From contig CAJFCV020000002.1 of NCBI GenBank assembly GCA_904066235.2, positions 9,920,001 to 9,984,000 on the forward strand: a DNA stretch of 64,000 nucleotides, written 5' to 3'. The stretch is from Bursaphelenchus xylophilus. Lineage: Eukaryota > Nematoda > Chromadorea > Rhabditida > Aphelenchoididae. The position numbers were made by a program, and so were the translations under genes. The notes under the pieces were generated by a model. It made no database searches. It was not told the origin of the DNA and was given only the letters and a program-made list of their open reading frames with translations. Below, in pieces: positions 44,937-54,659 of the stretch (its first letter is position 1; every line of letters begins with the position of its first letter).

Positions 44937-46075
44937 TCATATCGCATTGGAAAACGCATGTTTGCTTCCGAAACGGTCCGCAATCGAGTTCATGTCCATC
45001 AACACGGTCTTGCTGACTTTCTCCGAGAACTCTGATATCTGTTGTTTGGATTCGTCAACAATCGCGACTTCACATTCGATCCGTCCGAGGGAGGTGTTGA
45101 ACGCCGCGAAGAACTCATTCACAATCAATCTAACCCTGTCTCCCGAGGGCTGAACCGCGCAGTTGACCAGATATTGTCCTGGTGGGTCGTGTTTGGAGAG
45201 ATTCGGGTCGTTGAAGAAGAGCTGGTAAATCGCGCGGACTCCGAATTCTTTGATGAACTAAAATAATATGAATTGATTTTTGCAGGGAAAATGAAGTGGA
45301 ATAAGCTTAAAATTAATAACAAGATAGGCAGTAGACATGACAATTTGTATTTTACCAACTTTACACAATTTTTTTTGATTTTTGGCTTCAATTTCATTTT
45401 TAGGCCTGGGCGCAGCTCGCGGCTTTAAAATTTTTGAAAAGTCTTGAAAGAAGAAGAATGTTGTAACATTACTACTGTTACTAAATTGCTCATGTTTTTG
45501 TTTTGTTTTTTTAGTTTTAGGGGACTATTTCGACATAATCCAGGGCGCAGCTCGCGAAAAAATTTAGTGATTTTTTTTTATCAAATACGTATTTCTATAC
45601 AATATTAGCCGTAGTTTTTGTTTTTTTATGTCATAATCAAACTTTTCGATTTAATAGAGGGCGCAGCTCGCCGTTTAAAATTTGCGAAATAAAGGATTGT
45701 GAAGTACGCCAAAGGCCGTAATGTTTAAAATAAGATTCCAAACAGACAAAAAAACAATTGATGATCAATAAACATCAATTGTAAAATTTGATTATCCTCA
45801 TAATCTTCAAAGAAAGCCTCAAGACGATTTGCAAACAAACCATTTAGAAATTTTGATCTCTTCCGTCTATTTTGTTTGTCAACAAAAATCTTTTTACTGT
45901 TATTTTTGCGGCGATAACTTACTCTCTTGTTCCCAAACAACTTCAATTCATTTGGTGCTTTGTGGTCGAATTTTTCGGGTAGCATTTCCAGCATTTGTGT
46001 TCGAGCCGCAGTCGACCAACAGGCCGAGGAAAATTGAGGGAAAGCGAGGAGAATGAGGGCTGCTAACCTTGTCAT
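44937..46075 (-). CDS. Small secreted protein, unknown family
   Basis: Exons 46075-45923 and 45257-44937 give 157 residues. It starts with a signal peptide (MTRLAALILLAFPQFSSACW, cleavage near residue 18). The mature part has three cysteines, a PGQYLVNCAVQPSGDRVRLI segment that suggests a beta-rich fold, and a helical C-terminus (KVSKTVLMDMNSIADRFG). Codon usage is that of a real gene and the splice sites are good (GTAAGT, TTTTAG). I recognise no domain. The intron carries three copies of the GGGCGCAGCTCGC motif. Confidence 0.8.
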
Positions 46076-47290
46076 TTTTGCTGAAATTGCGAAAAAAATA
46101 ATTAGAGAAAAAAGGCGAAAAATTGGGAAATCAAAAAAAAATGTAATGTCAAAAAAAATTTATTTTTTTTTATTTTTTAATTCACCCTCAAAAATTATTA
46201 TCTTTTCACATAATAATTTTCGAATATTTTAACACGCAATTTACAAAAAAATACAGAAAATTGAACAATTTTCGCCAGGGATCACGCAAAATGAGGAGGG
46301 TCGGTCAGAGAAAAACCACTTTTTTGGCTATATCTCTGAGCATTTCTGGCGGAAAAAATTGATTTTTTGTAGGAACATTGTTCGCCTTACTTGTAATAAT
46401 CCCTGCAATTTCCAAGTCGAAAATCAAAAAATTTTTTTTTTCTAAAAATCCCAAATTTTTGCAAAATCTCAAAAAATCATTGAATTACATAGCAAGGACC
46501 ATAAAGCGCAAGCCAAGTCTTTTAGAAATTATTGTACAACGTTTTTAGATGACATGCATGTGCTATGTGAATTTGAAAAAAAATCAGAAACTCCCTATTA
46601 GATTACTGCCTTCTGTAAGTCCAAGAATGCCTGTCTTTTACGCATATGACTGTATTTTCAAATGGGTGGAGCTTGCTGGAAATAGTTACTATTGTTTGAC
46701 AAATAACCCATTCCTAGAAGATTTGACTTGTAAAGAAATTATTTACTTTTAAAATATTGCTTTGTAAGTTTGGTTCATCGCTTTCAATAATAAAAAAATT
46801 TTATGGTTTGTGATGACTAAAAAAGATTTTCTATGGCTTGCTTTCGAGATTTCTGGCCTGCGCTTTGCAGATACAAAAGAGATTTTTAGGTGACAAGTTG
46901 GAAAAAACTGTTTTTTGCGAATTTTGGCGTAAAAAGTTTTATGCGTATTTCTTCTCTGTGCGGTATAATATATTTCAACAAAACACATTTTCCCGCGCGA
47001 AACCGGCAAATTAAAAAAAAGTGTTTTTATACATAATATCTCAAACCGCTCTCCGGCGTTTTGTGTACTCTTCGGCCCCAAAGCAACACTTGCAAAGCGG
47101 ATTTATTGCTCATTCTCCGACCTAGGAGAGTAGACCATCCTGATCTCGAAAATTACTCACAAAATTTAAAAAATTATCTAACACTACTACTTAAGAAAAA
47201 CAAGCAACTATCCGAAAAAATTGGTTTTCAAAAACTTGATGCTCTGCATTGCTGACAACCATAGTAATCGTAAGCAAACACACAAAATTT
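46076..47290. other. Non-genic region with diverged family A copies
   Basis: Pieces at about 46270-46400 and 46840-47100 (inverted) share the TCGGTCAGAGAAAAACCACT and CGCTCTCCGGCG blocks of family A. There is no gene. Confidence 0.45.
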
Positions 47291-47509
47291 TTAAGCAAAA
47301 AATAGAAGAAAAAAGCGCATAACTACGTGGTGAAGAACGTTCAAGGTCGTGATTCCTTGGGGCTCCCTCCGAGAATCGCCCCCAAACACATTTGTCTCGC
47401 GGGTTCCAAGAAAGTTCGATTTACAGCCATTATTACTACGGTATGAAGCGTAGGCAGGCTTCGTGGAAATGATTATTGGTCCGTTTTTGGGCATTCCATT
47501 GGTCGTCAT
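47291..47509 (-). CDS. Hypothetical small protein, 72 codons
   Basis: A single open frame from ATG starts MTTNGMPKNGPIIISTKPAY, is rich in Asn, Gly, Ser and Arg, and ends with a hydrophobic stretch (MRFFLLFFA) that may be intron read-through. A donor GTAGTT occurs before that tail (HH-V-V), so this could be a first exon. Codon composition is better than in the surroundings. No family is known. Confidence 0.4.
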   Translation of the reverse strand: MTTNGMPKNGPIIISTKPAYASYRSNNGCKSNFLGTRETNVFGGDSRREPQGITTLNVLHHVVMRFFLLFFA

Positions 47510-48199
47510 TTTGGTAGCTGTTTTTTGGCAAGCAATTGGAAGGGGAAAAAATTGGACTTTTGTGTTTTTTATGGGTAAAAGAATTGTTTTTGTTTGTGGT
47601 GTGGCGAAAATTCGGTAGAAGGAAAATTTAAAAGGGCAAGAAGTTTTTTTTATAGGAAAGTCGTCAAAAAAGATAAGTGGGGAAACTGAAAAAATAATAT
47701 TATTTTTCTTGCATGTAAGGGTCTAGGATAATCCATGGCGTTGATTTCAAAAGTCACATTCATTTTTTTTAGTGAGCGCTTTTTTTTAAGCAACACTGCA
47801 AATTAGTACTATTTTGAACTTTTTTCACAAGTAATTGATATAGGAGCCGATCTAGGGGCAAATTATGAGTCCTTGGCAATATTTTGATCGCAGATTAATT
47901 TATTTTGTTCATTACCGATTGCATAATAGGCCAAAACATTAGGGCCCTTTAAAAAACGGGATGCCAAAAAATTTTGGCACTCTGTTTGTGGTTGATGTGA
48001 GGGGTTCTCGATGGTGCTGATTTCAAATCAGAAAAAATGAACAAGACTTTCGGAACCAGCACTATTAAAAACCCCTAAATCGAGTATTTAATGTTAGCAT
48101 TTTCATGAATTGCGTTGACTACATTTTGGCACTTTTTTGCACTATGAATCACAATTCTTTTCAAACCATATTTTGCACTGTGCAATTGTCTCAAATTTC
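47510..48199. other. Non-genic stretch
   Basis: A/T-rich sequence with one ATGCCAAAAAATTTTGGCA palindrome at about 47961 and one GCACTGTGC site at 48175. No gene is seen. Confidence 0.35.
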
Positions 48200-48882
48200 G
48201 GGTCTACGCGCTTTGTGAAAATGCCAGTTGGCCAAATATTAATTTCGGAAACTTTTAACTCGCGTTTTGCAAGGAGATATTGAAAGATCTTTGCGGCTGA
48301 GAGGGCAGGCAAAATGCGGAGAGCGGTCAGAGAGAAAAACTCTTTTTGGCCATAACTTTGCTAGTTTCACGCGGAAAAATTGTTTTTTTTTATGGAAAAG
48401 GAAACGCCTCAACGGTAGAAAAAATATGCATGCAACTTTTATGCCAAAGTTCGCAAAAAATTGTCGCATTTTTACAGACTTTTTATATAAAAATTTCGGT
48501 CGTTTTCTGCAAAGCATTAGCTGCGAGTCTCGCTTATTCCTTACAAGGAAAGTACTTTTATGGGGGCCCCTACTTTTTGACAGGACATATCTCAAAAAAT
48601 CAGAAAAAAAGGTGCTGATCAAGGATATATAAATCTTAGTTGCCCATTTCAGGTTTTTAGGGGTGAAACTGCCCAAAAACTGTCTTACAAGGGAAGTCAC
48701 TTAAGTCACGGATCGATTTTTAAAAACGACTGTTACAGCGATGGGGAGGGTAGGACGGAGATATCAAATCTGAAAACCGCTACCTCCACCGGCCTCTGGG
48801 AGCCGAGATAATCGACCAAAAAGGTTTGAACAAAAAAAGTTGCTCCGAATAGTCCTCTCTTCCGAAAGAAAAAAACCCAGCG

Positions 48883-48955
48883 AGCCGAATGGTTCGGTGG
48901 TCTGGAAGCGCGCTTCCGGGTCTTGACCTTTTCAGGTTCGAATCCGCATGGGTCA
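48883..48955 (+). pseudogene. tRNA-like sequence, left arm of element C
   Basis: ATGGTTCGGTGGTCTGG resembles an A box and GGTTCGAATCC is a perfect B box. The GGAAGCGCGCTTCC palindrome lies in the anticodon region. Confidence 0.65.
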
Positions 48956-49189
48956 AAAAATTTATTAAACTTTTCCTGTAATTCAGTAAAATTTACCGGT
49001 AAGATAAAAAATTTTGATTTTTTGCATATTTTACGATAAAATTTCAGAGTAATAATTCGAATGCGAGTTCCAAGCGATTTGAATTTTCAAGGTTAAAAAT
49101 TTACCGTAAATAGGCATAAAACCTAAAAATGAATTGCTAGTAAATTTACTGGATTACATCAACTGTTTTATACATTTTTCACAAGTTCG

Positions 49190-49262
49190 AGACCCGCGCG
49201 GATTCGAACCTGAAAAGGTAAAGGCCCGGAAGCGCGCTTCCAGACCGCCGGACCATTCGGTT
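49190..49262 (-). pseudogene. tRNA-like sequence, right arm of element C
   Basis: It is the inverted copy of 48883-48955, with GGATTCGAACC (B box on the minus strand) and the same GGAAGCGCGCTTCC palindrome. Both arms therefore carry a convergent tRNA-like unit. Confidence 0.65.
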
Positions 49263-49520
49263 CGCTGGGTTTCCTTCTTTCGGAAGGAAGAAATGTTCGG
49301 AGGAATTTGGTCAAACTTTTTGGTCGATTATCTCGGCTCCCAGAGGCTGGTGGAGGTAGCGGTTTTCAGATTTGATATCTCCGTCCTACCCTCCCCATCA
49401 CTGCAACAGTCGTTTTACAAAATCGATCCGTGATTTAAGTGACTTCCCTTGTTAATTTCCCTACAAAAGGCGCAGGCATTCGAAACGATAAAAAGCGCAG
49501 TCGGTCTCTTCCTTCGGGAG

Positions 49521-49598
49521 AGAGCGGTGTGGCCGAGTGGCTAGTGCCGTAGTCTGGGAATCAAGAGGTGGACGCCGCACGGGTTCGATTTCCCTTCT
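49521..49598 (+). pseudogene. tRNA-like sequence inside element B3
   Basis: TGGCCGAGTGGCTAGTGCC (A box) and GGTTCGATTTC (B box) lie about 45-50 bases apart, matching the Leu/Ser tRNA type with a variable arm (TCAAGAGGTGGACGCC). Confidence 0.75.
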
Positions 49599-50260
49599 GG
49601 GCTGAATCATCTTTTTTTGAAGTTGAAGGTCGGAAAAATAAATTTTTGTGCCAAGACTGATTTATTACGTCTTAGAAACTCAATAATCATCATTTTAAGC
49701 CAAAATAAAAATTGTAAACCTGTGAAAAATTAAGCGAAAGGAGGTTCATATAGGACTTTAAGTCATCTTCCGACTGAGTTTTCACCCCTAAAAACCTAAA
49801 ATGGGCAGCTAAGATTTATATATCCTTGATCAGCACATTTTTTCTGATTTTTTGAGATATGTCCCGTCAAAAAGTAGGAGCCCCCATAAAAGTACTTTCC
49901 TTGTTAGAAAAAATTAGTCTAAATTTGTGCCAAGTTTCACCAAAATCTGAGCATCCCTTGGAGTACTTCTCCTGCAAATATAAAAAATTATTTTAACTCT
50001 CTCATTTCTACGTCTCATTCATCCTCATAAAATGCCGAATTCTTTTTTGTACAACACCATAAATCTCTTTATTAGCCAATAAAACTATTTCACAAGTCAA
50101 TACCTTATAAAATAAAGCAATACCTTATAATAAATGAATCTAAAAATCTCTGAAAATACAATCAAAAAATCTCAAAAATCACTTCAAAACCACAATCTCC
50201 ACCTCTAAATTCTATAAAACACGAGTTTCTCTATAATGCGATATATTCTGCATAACGCGG

Positions 50261-53200
50261 TTATTTCCATCCCTCCTTGGTTTTGCGGATTCCCAGCCGT
50301 CGGAGCTGATTAAAAATGGTGCTGACGCCGACGCCGAACATCTCCGACAACTTTTGCAGCGTAATCTTGGGATTCTCAATCAACGCGTCGATCAGGTCCT
50401 CTTCGCAGTGCCGCAACAACAACTTTCGGCCCCCCTTCCGGTCGCGCACACTCGAATCCCCGCCTCTGAAGCGCATAAACCACTGTTGGACCTGGAATTT
50501 GGTGATGGTGCCCTCGCCAAACGCCTTGTTGATGTTGCGATTGGCTTCGATGGCGCTGTGGCCGGTCTTGAACTCGTACAAAATGATGGCTCGCATGTGA
50601 GGGTCCTGCAAAAAATTCGGAATTAATGAAAATTAAAAAAAAATTTTTTTTTTGGAAAATTTCAAACATAAAAAAAAGGTAAAAACATGAGTTTTCTGGC
50701 AAATATTTGTTAAAAAAAGTCTTAATTAGGCATAGATATCGTTGAAATTCAGTCTGTCGGGAAAATAATGAGCACTCTGTCGCATAAAAAATCGCATCGC
50801 CGCCAGAAAAATGACTTGTGTCGCGGCAAAATCAAGCAGCTTTTCACTTCAGCGACGCGATCGGCGCAGCGACAGCGTGCTCATTATTTTCCCGACAGAC
50901 TGATATTTATTTTTCAGTTCGTCAAAATTTTTGCACAGTGCGAACAAAAATTTTAAAAATTTTGCACGGTGCAATCAAAATTTTCGCACGGTGCGGTCAA
51001 GATTTTGGCACAGTGCGAACAAAAATTTTAAAAATTTTGCACGGTGCGGTCAAGATTTTTGCACAGTGCACTCAAAATTTTTGCACGGTGCAGTCAAATT
51101 TTCGTACGATGCGGTCAAAAAAATCGCACAGTGCAGCCAAAAATTTCGCACGGTGCGATCAAGATTTTTGCACGGTGCGGCCAAAGTTTATTTTTGACCG
51201 CACCGTGCGACTACAATACAAAAATTTTTGCACAGTGCAAAAATATCTAGAAAATAAAAATTTTTCACCATCCAAAATTTTCTCTGATTTCTATGAAAAG
51301 TGCTCTTTTCAATATCTTTTTATTGCACTGTGCGAAAATTATCTTCACTTTTTGCACCGTGCAAAAATTTAAAGATTTTGCAGATTTCACGGAAATCAAG
51401 AACAAAAAAAATGAGTTCTGTGATACTCAAAATAGAGAATTTGAACATCAAAATCCCAAAAAAAATCTTACAATTTTCTTATTGGGATCACTTGCTCTTT
51501 CCTCCATTTTTCGAGCATTCAGCTCTTCCAAGATCGTGTATTCATACTTTTTGTACTTTCTTTGTGACGATTCAGGAGTGGGACTGGAAGCAGAAGAGGC
51601 TGCCGCTGAGCTCTGTTGTTGGGCGAGGGCAAGGGCATCTGAAATTATGAATAATGTAAATTTTTTGAGTAAATATTATCCATGATGTTGTACTTGATAA
51701 AATTTTCAATTTATAGAAAAAATACGATCAACACATGCTCCAAATTTTACTTTCTGTAAAGTGTGAGATATTTATTGTCTTACTATTCCATCCAAGCATT
51801 AAAAAATCTAAATTTAGATCATCAAAGAGGCAAATCTTTTTATTGATGACCTAAATCAATATAACTCCTATAATCATATAAAAAACTACTTCAAAGTTCT
51901 TTAAACTCCCTCTAGTCTAATTTTAAGGCCCTTTTCTTCTACTTAGACATCAATAATAGGTTTACAGACTCCAAAATTGGCTATATTCTCCATGACCTTG
52001 TACTTGATACACCAATATTTTAACTGGACAGAAGACAAAGCTGAAGCCGTAGATTTCTATAATATGATGATAGATCTCTGTTGTACAACTTAACATCCCT
52101 ATTAGACATCATCTACCCCATATCAGATTGTCAAGAAACCAGTTACATTAACCATGACCTTTAATGTAAATGTAGGTATCTATGCCTGAATAATACCTAC
52201 AACAACGATGTTTCTTCTTCTAATCTCCATTTTAACCCTTACTTTTCCATCTAGACATCATTTTTCGTAGACTATCAAGAAGTTAGTTATATTATTCATG
52301 ACCTTACACTTGATCAACTGTCCCCAAGTCTGAATAATCCCTATAGCAATACTGTTTTCCTTTCTAATCTCCATTTTAACCCTTACTTTTCCATCTAGAC
52401 ATCATTTTTCAAGGTTTAGACTATCAAAATATTAGTTACATTATTCATGACCTTATACTTGATCAACTGTCCCCAAGGCTGAATGACACCTACAACAATA
52501 CTGTTTTCCTTTCTAATCTACATTTTAACCCTTATTTTTCCATCTAGACATCATTTTCTAAGTTTAGACTATCAAAAAATCAGTTATATTATTCATGACC
52601 TTATACTTGATCGACTGTCCCAAGCCTGAATAATACCTAAAAAAATACTGTTCCCCCTTCTAATCTACATTTTAACCCTTACTTTTCCATCTAGACATCA
52701 TTTTTCAAGGTTTAGACTATCAAGAAATTAGTTATATTATTCATGACCTTATACTTGATCAACTAAAATTCCGCCCGATTCTCCATCCTAACCCTCGCAA
52801 AATTCTCCCAAAAAATCGCAAATGCCTCTTAAAATCAACCGATATCACTTACCCGCCACAAATTTGAAGTTTTGTTGGGTTTCGCGGGCCTTTTCCTCCT
52901 GGCGTTTCTGGATGTCGATCATTCCTTGTTGCACAACTTTGTTGATACTTTCATCGAAGTCGATCTCAAACTCGCTCACACGATCCTCCATCTCGCTTTC
53001 TTCGTCATTTTGGGTGGGGTCGGAGGTCGAACTGGACGCTCTGGAGCTGCTGGGGAAGTCAACTTTGAAGCCGCTGGCCTTGTGAAGCAGGCTCAGAACC
53101 TCGTTCTTCACATCCTCAAAACTTCTGTCCTCCTGAAAATAGCCCATATTATCTTTGTTGGTCATTTTGAACTTTGTTTTTTATTAAAAATCATCTTTTT

Positions 53201-53347
53201 TGTCAATTTGAGGCAAAAATTATATTATCCATGACAAAAATTGGAAAAAGATAGGCGAAAAAAGTGAATTACCGGTTCAGCCTTGATGGTCTTGTCCAGA
53301 ATACGTTCGCGGATGATTTTTTGGAGATCATCTGAATCGGAGCTCAT
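50261..53347 (-). CDS. Acidic unknown protein joined to a mariner-type double HTH domain
   Basis: Exons 53347-53273, 53132-52853, 51638-51472 and 50605-50261 keep one frame through all junctions (phases 0, 1, 0), giving 288 residues. The N-terminal 170 residues (MSSDSDDLQKIIRERILDKT...) are acidic and Ser-rich with a helical EEKARETQQNFKF stretch; I recognise no family. The last exon encodes both DNA-binding helix-turn-helix units of a mariner transposase: HTH_48 (MRAIILYEFKTGHSAIEANR ... VQQWFMRFRGGD) and a second (ITLQKLSEMFGVGVSTIFNQ), ending KEGWK just where the linker to the catalytic domain would start. No catalytic DDD domain follows. It was probably domesticated as a nuclear DNA-binding protein. 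If the last intron is wrong, these are two genes. Confidence 0.65.
50750..50902. mobile_element. Family F small inverted-repeat element, 153 bp
   Basis: CAGTCTGTCGGGAAAATAAT and its inverted copy bracket a core with GTGTCGCGGCAAAAT. It lies in the last intron of the HTH gene. Confidence 0.9.
50930..51365. repeat. Array of GCACNGTGC palindromes in an intron of the HTH gene
   Basis: About 15 copies lie 15-45 bases apart with TCAAAATTTT spacers. The 184-codon plus-strand frame across it is a product of the array. Confidence 0.88.
51960..52765. repeat. About 148-bp tandem repeat in an intron of the HTH gene
   Basis: Five to six units have ATTCATGACCTTATACTTGA, CCTTTCTAATCT, CATTTTAACCCTTACTTTTC and CATCTAGACATCATTTT in fixed order. 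Later units are more alike than earlier ones. The CATGACCTT element resembles the dispersed ATATTATCCATGAC motif. Confidence 0.88.
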
Positions 53348-54655
53348 TTTATACGATGATTTTATACCTAAAATCAGCATATTTTAGGTAATCCCACGAA
53401 TTTTTATTAAAAACAAAAATTTTTCGTCGCGAAAGGAGCAAAATCAACTCTAAAATTTTCCAAGGGAAATTTTAGAGTGTCTAAAATGAATTACTGTAAT
53501 AATTACTGTAACTTGCAAAAAGTAATATTTTAGAGCAAAAAGTTGGCAAAAATAGCAAAAAATCTCAATTTTTCGCAAAGAAAATATTTTTTTCAAAATA
53601 AACCAAAATTTTTTGGGGTTCAAAATGCCCTCAGGCTATTTTAGAAGCTTTTAGACCCTTGATAAACCTTTTTTAAAAAGCTTAATATTGATTTTTATCC
53701 GCATTTTGTCAAAAACCGCGATTTTTCATCAAAAACCGCAAATTTTTATTGAAAAATCGATTTTTCACAATGAAATTCTCTATTTTTTTCTTTCAAAAAC
53801 CTTCTCGATTCATTTTTCTACTATTCTATCCATAAAATAACAATTTCCCACTACCAAATCGTCCCTTAATTCCCGTTTTTTCAAAATTTTCCCACACATT
53901 TTTGAAAGTCAAAAAACAAAAAATTTTATTCAAAAAATTTCGTCCGTTTTTAGATATAAAAATGAAAAAAAACGGCCGGCCCGAGTGAGAGAGCCGCGAT
54001 GTCGGACTCTCGGCGCTCTCCTCGGGCGCTGCGCTCTCTTTCGCGGCGGTTTTTGGGTTCGCAAAAAAAATTTTTTTTTTCCCCGACTCAAATAATTTTT
54101 TTCGCTTTTTCAAAATAGAAAATGCATTGTTGGAAGGATTGAAAAAAATTACAGCGTTATTTCCGCATAACGAATTGAATGGGGAGAGAATTCGACCTTA
54201 TTTTAGATTGAATTTTATAAAAAATAAAAAAAAAAATTTTAAATCCCAAAATTTATTTTGTTAAAAAGTACGAAATAATAACTGTAGCCTCTTCACAAAA
54301 TTTTTGGAAGACTTCTTGGACCTTATTTTACACTAAATTTTCAAAAAATTTCAAAAAATCGCAAAATTAAAAAAATAAAAAATATCTTGAAAATCGAAAA
54401 ATAATAAACAGAATCTGACAATTACATCCTCAGTAACTCGTTAAAATTTTTAGGAGATTTTTTGGACCGTTTTTTTATTGAAAAATTATAAAAAAATTTT
54501 TTTAATATTTTTTTAAAATTCTTTAGGCTTCAAAATCACCAAAAAAACGTATAAATCGTATTACTACTCCAATAAAAGGCCCTAAAAATTTTTATCCAAC
54601 TTTTTTAATCGTATTTTACGTTCAAATTTACCCAAGATTTTTAAAAAATCTCAAA
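53348..54655. other. Intergenic, A/T-rich
   Basis: No gene can be supported. A G+C-rich block at about 53970-54060 is open on the minus strand with an Ala/Glu/Ser-rich translation (KESAAPEESAESP) and may be a promoter or an isolated exon. Confidence 0.35.
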
Positions 54656-54659
54656 AAAT

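Larger units (their letters stand above)
48688..49451. mobile_element. Family C inverted-repeat element (764 bp) with tRNA-like units in both arms
   Basis: Long arms start CAAGGGAAGTCACTTAAGTC / AATCACGGATCGATTTT and include GGGAGCCGAGATAATCGACC. TTA flanks both ends (48685-48687, 49452-49454). The same site is uninterrupted in B2 (GGCTTAATTTCCCTAC on the opposite strand). Each arm carries a tRNA-like sequence. Confidence 0.92.
48544..49903. mobile_element. Family B element B3 with internal tRNA-like unit, split by element C
   Basis: Inverted ends start CAAGGAAAGTACTTTTATGG, with TTA directly outside both (48541-48543, 49904-49906). Apart from element C at 48688-49451 its sequence parallels B2 in reverse, including the tRNA-like unit. 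Confidence 0.92.
48200..49977. mobile_element. Family A element split by nested insertions (A8)
   Basis: The left part, 48200-48543, matches the left portion of A1 (GAGAGCGGTCAGAGAGAAAAA, TTGGCCATAACTTTG). The right part, 49907-49977, matches its right end (TCTAAATTTGTGCCAAGTTT, CTTGGAGTACTTC). Between them lies element B3, inserted at a CTTAG that is intact in A1 at about 6681-6695. Confidence 0.88.

Noticed and set aside
50818..51372. 184-codon plus-strand frame
   Set aside because: It runs through a family F element and a GCACNGTGC array, opposite to the HTH gene intron.
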